Positions 5,866-9,516 of a DNA stretch of 9,516 nt are shown here, in pieces. The stretch's first letter is position 1; each line of letters starts with the position of its first letter. The stretch is taken from assembly GCA_030745835.1 (NCBI GenBank), contig JASLNU010000027.1:1-9516 (forward strand), in the 5' to 3' direction. The translations under genes were made by a program, and so were the position numbers. A model generated the notes under the pieces. That model was not told the origin of the DNA, made no database searches, and worked only from the letters and a program-made list of their open reading frames with translations. Source of the DNA: GCA-2687515 sp002687515 (GTDB lineage Bacteria > Pseudomonadota > Alphaproteobacteria > Rhodospirillales > UBA2165).

Positions 5866-7392
5866 ATGTTTCACGTTCCCAAGAATGCACTCTACAAGAC
5901 CATCAGCCGGCGTAAATTCCTCGAACTTGGCGGCGGCACGGCGGTGGCGCTCGGCGCCGGTTCGCTCGGCGTCGGGCTGGGCTCGGTCATTACCAAGCAT
6001 CCCGTCCATGCGGCGTCGTCGATGGATGCCAAATGGCGCCAGTATGAGGGCTCGAAGCTGGTGTTCATGTCGGAGAACACACCGCCTTCCTTCGCCATTC
6101 GCGACAACATCAAATCCTTCTACGATCTGACCGGCATCGAAGTGGAAATTCTCACCGATGGTCTGCCGACGGTGCAGCAGAAAGTCGGCATCGATCTGAG
6201 AAGCGGCTCGGCCGATTACGAACTCAACTATGTCCAGGACAAGCCGATCGGCTCGCCCTTCGCCGATTTCTACGCCGATCTCAATCAATTCTCGATGGAC
6301 GATACCCTGCCGCTCGATCCGCAAGGTTATGGCGACAATGTCTGGTTCGAAAATTATCTCGACGCCTGCGGCGTATATTACGAGCGTGGGCCGATCCGCG
6401 CCTTCCCCTATGACTGCGCCGTGTCCTGCACGTTCTACCGCCAGGATCTGTTCGAGAAATTGACCAAGGATTTCGAGGCCGAATACGGCTACCGGATGGA
6501 GTTCACCGACGACACGACCTACAAGAACATGGTCGATTTCTCCGCCTTCTTCAAAAAAATGCATGAGCGCGATTCCTCCATTCCCTATGGCTACGGGCAG
6601 CATCACGGCTCGTTCGGCTGGACCACGCAGCTCGATATCCAGCGCCATATGTACGCCCAGAATCAGTGGCTCGACTTTGCCGTCGACGATACGCTGGGTT
6701 CGAAAAATCCGGGTCCGGCGAACTGGGGCGATGCGCAGTCGATCAAATCGATGGAGGGCTACAAGGCGCTCGCCGATGTGTCGCATCCCGACAATCTGAC
6801 CAACGGCACGCTCGAGCTGAATACGGTTTATGCGGCCGGCGGCGTCGCCATGCAGATTCAGTATCACGAGTTTGCCGCGTCGGTCGAAGATGCCGAGCAA
6901 TCGGTGGCGGCCGGCGGCAAGACCGCCTATGCCATGGGGCCGAAGGGCGAAGCATCCTGGAACGTGGATGGCGGCAGCCTGGTCAACGCCACCAATTGCG
7001 GCATCGGCGGCATCGGCATCAATGCCGGCGCTTCGATGGACCTGCAACGCGCGGCCTTTATCTTCGCCAGTTGGGCGTGCAGCCACGAGACGCAGCTGAT
7101 GGTGCTGCAGGGTGTCGGCGGGACGCCGACGCGGAAGTCCGTGTTGGACCTGCCGGAAGTCAAGGCGGCGCGCAACCGCCCGACCAGCATGCCCAACGCG
7201 CTGACCTTCGAGGCGGTCTATGACAAGGGCATCCGTTCGCCCAACATGGTGCTCGGGCCGAAACTGCCCAAGGCCAACGAGTATCACGAGATCGTCCGCG
7301 TCGGGACGCAGCAATGCATCTCGGGCGAGCTTTCCGCCCAGGAGGCTTGCCAATCCATCGGCGACGAGCTCAACGCGATCCACGGCGTCTAG
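5866..7392 (+). CDS. ABC transporter extracellular solute-binding protein, Tat-exported
   Basis: Periplasmic receptor that captures a solute and delivers it to the two permeases encoded downstream. It is 508 residues, longer than the usual 400-450 for CUT1-type binding proteins. The N-terminus has a twin-arginine signal: SRRKFL at residues 14-19, a glycine/alanine-rich hydrophobic stretch at about 21-42, and a likely cleavage after VHA (residue 49). The mature part shows the solute-binding family 1 pattern: LVFMSENTPPSFAIRDNI, a first-lobe strand with ITGIEVEI-like sequence, and the C-terminal AAFIFASWACSHETQLM helix with VGGTPTRKSV. Seven cysteines (168, 184, 188, 378, 405, 484, 495) are unusual for a periplasmic receptor. 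ATG 5866 follows GGGAG by 7 bases. The family resemblance suggests a sugar, polyol or similar small molecule, but the ligand is unassigned. Confidence 0.87.
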   Translation: MFHVPKNALYKTISRRKFLELGGGTAVALGAGSLGVGLGSVITKHPVHAASSMDAKWRQYEGSKLVFMSENTPPSFAIRDNIKSFYDLTGIEVEILTDGLPTVQQKVGIDLRSGSADYELNYVQDKPIGSPFADFYADLNQFSMDDTLPLDPQGYGDNVWFENYLDACGVYYERGPIRAFPYDCAVSCTFYRQDLFEKLTKDFEAEYGYRMEFTDDTTYKNMVDFSAFFKKMHERDSSIPYGYGQHHGSFGWTTQLDIQRHMYAQNQWLDFAVDDTLGSKNPGPANWGDAQSIKSMEGYKALADVSHPDNLTNGTLELNTVYAAGGVAMQIQYHEFAASVEDAEQSVAAGGKTAYAMGPKGEASWNVDGGSLVNATNCGIGGIGINAGASMDLQRAAFIFASWACSHETQLMVLQGVGGTPTRKSVLDLPEVKAARNRPTSMPNALTFEAVYDKGIRSPNMVLGPKLPKANEYHEIVRVGTQQCISGELSAQEACQSIGDELNAIHGV

Positions 7393-7421
7393 AGTTTAAA
7401 GGCGTCTTCGGGTTCACGGCA

Positions 7422-7467
7422 GGGAATGCCCGCTGTCACCGCCGAGCGGCGGTGGCGGCGGGCTCCC
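7422..7467 (+). other. Strong intercistronic hairpin between binding protein and permease
   Basis: Left arm GGGA (7422-7425), GCCCGC (7428-7433), CACCGCC (7437-7443); loop GAGC (7444-7447); right arm GGCGGTG (7448-7454), GCGGGC (7458-7463), TCCC (7464-7467). This is 17 base pairs broken by a 2-base bulge (AT) and a 3x3 internal loop. No T run follows, so it is not a typical intrinsic terminator. Placed 29 bases after the binding-protein stop, it would shield that message from 3' exonucleases or reduce read-through, giving more receptor than permease, as known for the malE-malF intercistronic region of enterobacteria. Confidence 0.55.
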
Positions 7468-7517
7468 ATTCGTCGCTCGATATCGTTTGACCCGCGCGCG
7501 CGGCTCGGAACTCACCC

Positions 7518-8498
7518 ATGGCTGTAAACAGCATCGATCGCGAACCGCGCGAGCAGAGCGAGTATCGGGGCGTGCGGCGGATCGATCACGTGCCGCAGAT
7601 TTTCAACAATCAGCCGGCGCGTTACTATCTCATGTGGCTGCTGCTGCCGGCGGTGCTGCTGTTGGCGGCGATATCGCTATACCCGTTTGCCTGGTTGATT
7701 TATATGAGCCTGCATGAAGTGCAGCTGGCGCCGGGAAAATCGGACCTGTGGGCCGGATTCGATAATTTCAGCCGCCTGTTCAGCGACAAGAATTTTGCCC
7801 GCGGCTGGCTCACTTTATTTAAATACAGCGCCCTTTGTCTTTCGGTCGAGATTACGCTCGGCGTATTGGTCGCCGTTATTCTCAACAATTCCCGGCTCGA
7901 GAAGCTCTTTATCACCATCTTCCTGATGCCGATGATGATGGCTCCCGTGGTCGCCGGCTTTCTTTACATGTTTCTCTATAACGGCACGTTCGGCTGGTAT
8001 TTCTGGTTGCTGCGCAGCCTCGGTGTGCTCGATGGCGGCTCGATTCTCGGCAACAAATCCTGGGCCATGGCCGGCGTCGTCGCCACCGATGTTTGGCAAT
8101 GGACTCCGCTGATCGCGCTGATCACGCTGGCCGGATTGAAACGCGTGCCGCAGGAACAGCTTGAAGCGAATATGGTCGATGGCGCCGGGCCGATACGGAA
8201 TTTTTTCAGCGTCGCGCTGCCCAACCTCTATCCCTTCCTGTTGATCGCCATCCTGCTGCGCTTCATGGATAATTTCCGCTTCATCGACACCATTCTGATC
8301 ATGACCGGCGGCGGCCCGGCGAACGCCACCAAGATATTGCCGACCTATCTGTTCGACGTCTCGTTTAAATTCTTTGAGCTCGGCCGCGGCGCGGCGATCG
8401 CCTTTACCCTGTTGCTGCTGACGATCCTGCTCGGCCTCGCGCTGACCAAGATATTCGAGGACCCGACGCGCAAGATCAAATCCGACAGGGCGGATTAG
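7518..8498 (+). CDS. ABC transporter permease, MalF/UgpA type
   Basis: One half of the inner-membrane channel of a binding-protein-dependent importer. It is 326 residues with a polar cytoplasmic N-terminus of about 35 residues. A first membrane helix follows (YYLMWLLLPAVLLLAAISLY), then roughly five more, around residues 110-130, 135-160, 190-210, 240-258 and 290-312. The EAA loop that docks on the ATPase is at about 211-235: EQLEANMVDGAG with Glu213, Asp221 and Gly222, then VALPNLYP. GGGPANAT in the last periplasmic loop is typical of MalF-type subunits. The start is ATG 7518, with only a weak GGAA upstream. It lies 125 bases after the binding-protein gene, the gap being largely filled by a hairpin, and ends 3 bases before the second permease. 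Confidence 0.93.
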   Translation: MAVNSIDREPREQSEYRGVRRIDHVPQIFNNQPARYYLMWLLLPAVLLLAAISLYPFAWLIYMSLHEVQLAPGKSDLWAGFDNFSRLFSDKNFARGWLTLFKYSALCLSVEITLGVLVAVILNNSRLEKLFITIFLMPMMMAPVVAGFLYMFLYNGTFGWYFWLLRSLGVLDGGSILGNKSWAMAGVVATDVWQWTPLIALITLAGLKRVPQEQLEANMVDGAGPIRNFFSVALPNLYPFLLIAILLRFMDNFRFIDTILIMTGGGPANATKILPTYLFDVSFKFFELGRGAAIAFTLLLLTILLGLALTKIFEDPTRKIKSDRAD

Positions 8499-8501
8499 GG
8501 C

Positions 8502-9380
8502 ATGGCTTCGCGCGAGATCGTTCGCTACAAATCGCCGACACGCACGGCGTTTTCGGTGCTGGTCATATTGTTCCTGATCGTCTTCTTCGTCTGGACCGTG
8601 CTGCCGCTCGCTATCATGCTGACCTCCTCGTTCAAGGATTTGCTCGACGCCTTCAAACTGCCGGCGGAGGGCGATTGGGGCGGCGTCGGAGTGATGTTCG
8701 ATTTCAAGCCCACCGGCGCGCATTATATTGAACTCTTTACCGAGAAACATTTCGGCGAATATATGCGCAACAGCCTGATCGCCTCGCTGGGCTCGGCCGT
8801 GGTCTCGGTGTTTCTCGGCTCGATGGCGGCCTATGCGATGTCGCGCGCCGAATTCAGAGGCAAGAAAGACCTTCTGTTTTGGATCATCTCCACCCGCATG
8901 GCGCCGGTGGTGGCGGTGATGGTGCCGCTCTATGTTATTTTCCGCTCGTCCGGTCTGGTCGGCACGCTGCCCGGGCTGATCCTCGCTTACACCACCTTCA
9001 ACCTGCCCTTCGCGATCTGGATTTTGAAGGGCTTCTTCGACAATGTGCCCTATGCCATCGAGGAGGCGGCGCTCTGTGACGGCGCCAATCGCTGGCAGGC
9101 GCTGCGCATGATCATGCCGCTGGTGGCGCCCGGCGTCGGCGCGTTTATCGTGCTCTGCGTGCTGTTCGGCTGGAACGATTTTCTGTTCGCTTCGATCATC
9201 GGCTCGGGCGGTGCCAAGACCCTGCCCGTCGCCACCGCCGAGCTGGTGCAGCCGGTCAAGATTCAGTGGGGCAGCATCATGGCCGCCGGTGTCGTCACCA
9301 CCGTGCCGATGATGTTCCTCGGACTTCTTATCCGCCGCTATCTGGTGACCGGCCTCACCATGGGCGCGGTTCGGGAGTAG
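8502..9380 (+). CDS. ABC transporter permease, MalG/UgpE type
   Basis: Second half of the membrane channel. It is 292 residues, usual for MalG-type subunits. Membrane helices are expected at about 15-38 (VLVILFLIVFFVWTVLPLAI), 88-112, 125-145, 158-178, 203-225 and 262-282. The EAA loop reads IEEAALCDGANRWQALRMIM with Glu187, Glu188, Asp193 and Gly194, followed by PLVAPG. WNDFLFASII is the usual helix after it. ATG 8502 begins 3 bases after the TAG of the first permease, so translation of the two is probably coupled; AGGG just upstream may act as ribosome binding site. It should form a heterodimer with the first permease and dock the ATPase encoded at 9427. Confidence 0.93.
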   Translation: MASREIVRYKSPTRTAFSVLVILFLIVFFVWTVLPLAIMLTSSFKDLLDAFKLPAEGDWGGVGVMFDFKPTGAHYIELFTEKHFGEYMRNSLIASLGSAVVSVFLGSMAAYAMSRAEFRGKKDLLFWIISTRMAPVVAVMVPLYVIFRSSGLVGTLPGLILAYTTFNLPFAIWILKGFFDNVPYAIEEAALCDGANRWQALRMIMPLVAPGVGAFIVLCVLFGWNDFLFASIIGSGGAKTLPVATAELVQPVKIQWGSIMAAGVVTTVPMMFLGLLIRRYLVTGLTMGAVRE

Positions 9381-9383
9381 ATC

Positions 9384-9425
9384 ATGAACGCGTTCCTGCA
9401 AACATCCACCGAACGAAAGCGCTGA
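9384..9425 (+). other. 13-codon mini-ORF between permease and ATPase genes
   Basis: ATG AAC to TGA encodes MNAFLQTSTERKR. GGGAG at 9373-9377 lies 6 bases upstream, a better Shine-Dalgarno than any before the ATPase start. Its stop and the ATPase start are one base apart (TGATATG), so ribosomes ending here could restart on the ATPase gene. It may be a coupling leader or chance. No known peptide recognised. Confidence 0.3.
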
Positions 9426-9426
9426 T

Positions 9427-9516
9427 ATGACGTCTGTATCGATCAAGGATGTGTGGAAATATTACGGCAAGACCATGGCCGTAAAGGAGCTCAATATCGA
9501 GGTCAAGGACAATGAG
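9427..9516 (+). CDS. ABC transporter ATP-binding protein, N-terminus (UgpC/MalK-like), runs off right edge
   Basis: The first 30 codons, MTSVSIKDVWKYYGKTMAVK and on to KDNE, match the opening beta strands and A-loop aromatic (Tyr in KYYG) of the MalK/UgpC group of importer ATPases. The Walker A motif would follow within about 10 residues but is outside the window. The protein powers the importer by hydrolysing ATP at the cytoplasmic face and binds the EAA loops of the two permeases. The start ATG 9427 is one base after the stop of the mini-ORF, and the only purine run upstream is a weak GAAAG. Position as the last-read gene of the receptor-permease-permease-ATPase order supports the call. Confidence 0.85.
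   Translation, partial: MTSVSIKDVWKYYGKTMAVKELNIEVKDNE

Noticed and set aside
5839..7383. 514-codon minus-strand frame opposite the binding-protein gene
   Set aside because: Long antisense frames are common in GC-rich genes with codon-position bias. The plus-strand frame has a Tat signal, a ribosome binding site and family motifs; the minus frame has low-complexity His/Arg/Gly-rich sequence.
7422..7467. Reading the intercistronic hairpin as an intrinsic terminator
   Set aside because: No T run follows the stem, and the downstream permeases need the same transcript or a promoter that is not visible.
7492..7503. 12-base palindrome CCGCGCGCGCGG as an operator
   Set aside because: A simple CG alternation is expected by chance in this composition and it has no half-site structure typical of a repressor.
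7815..9446. 543-codon minus-strand frame opposite the permeases
   Set aside because: It spans two well-supported permease genes and their junction, is very rich in His, Arg, Gln and Asp, and shows no domain.

Overview
The window looks like alphaproteobacterial chromosome. Coding DNA is GC-rich (about two thirds GC in a sampled stretch), genes are tightly packed, and there is a Tat-exported binding protein with a MalFGK/UgpC-type ABC transporter. The assignment rests on composition and gene style only, so order or genus cannot be given. No rRNA, tRNA, CRISPR array, insertion sequence or transposase was recognised.

Left edge (1 to about 512): two small genes of unknown function on the minus strand. 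One has a complete start and a strong ribosome binding site (start at 283) and runs off the left edge. The other (about 512 to 312) keeps only its C-terminal part. This stretch is clearly poorer in GC (about 50% over the first 300 bases, counted by hand).

About 510-518: a rearrangement breakpoint. The minus-strand gene has lost its 5' part here. In the opposite direction, a beta-ketoacyl-ACP synthase gene of the arylpolyene/FabB-like kind has also lost its 5' part. The synthase remnant (to 1418) still holds the Cys-His-His catalytic residues. It is followed by an apparently intact Sfp-type 4'-phosphopantetheinyl transferase (1446-2249). The pair looks like the end of a truncated fatty-acid/polyene-type biosynthetic cluster.

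2292-5708: a PLP-dependent group II amino-acid decarboxylase, then a stand-alone molybdopterin oxidoreductase with an N-terminal 4Fe-4S motif. They are 75 bases apart (36 if the earlier possible start of the second gene is used).

5709-5865: a 157-base gap, the most likely place for a new promoter.

5866-9516: an ABC importer operon. It has a large, cysteine-rich binding protein with a twin-arginine signal, a strong intercistronic hairpin, two MalF/MalG-type permeases 3 bases apart, a 13-codon mini-ORF, and the first 30 codons of the ATPase, cut by the right edge. A working hypothesis is that the importer brings in a small organic solute that the oxidoreductase and decarboxylase process. The substrate cannot be read from the sequence, and the two halves may be separate transcription units.
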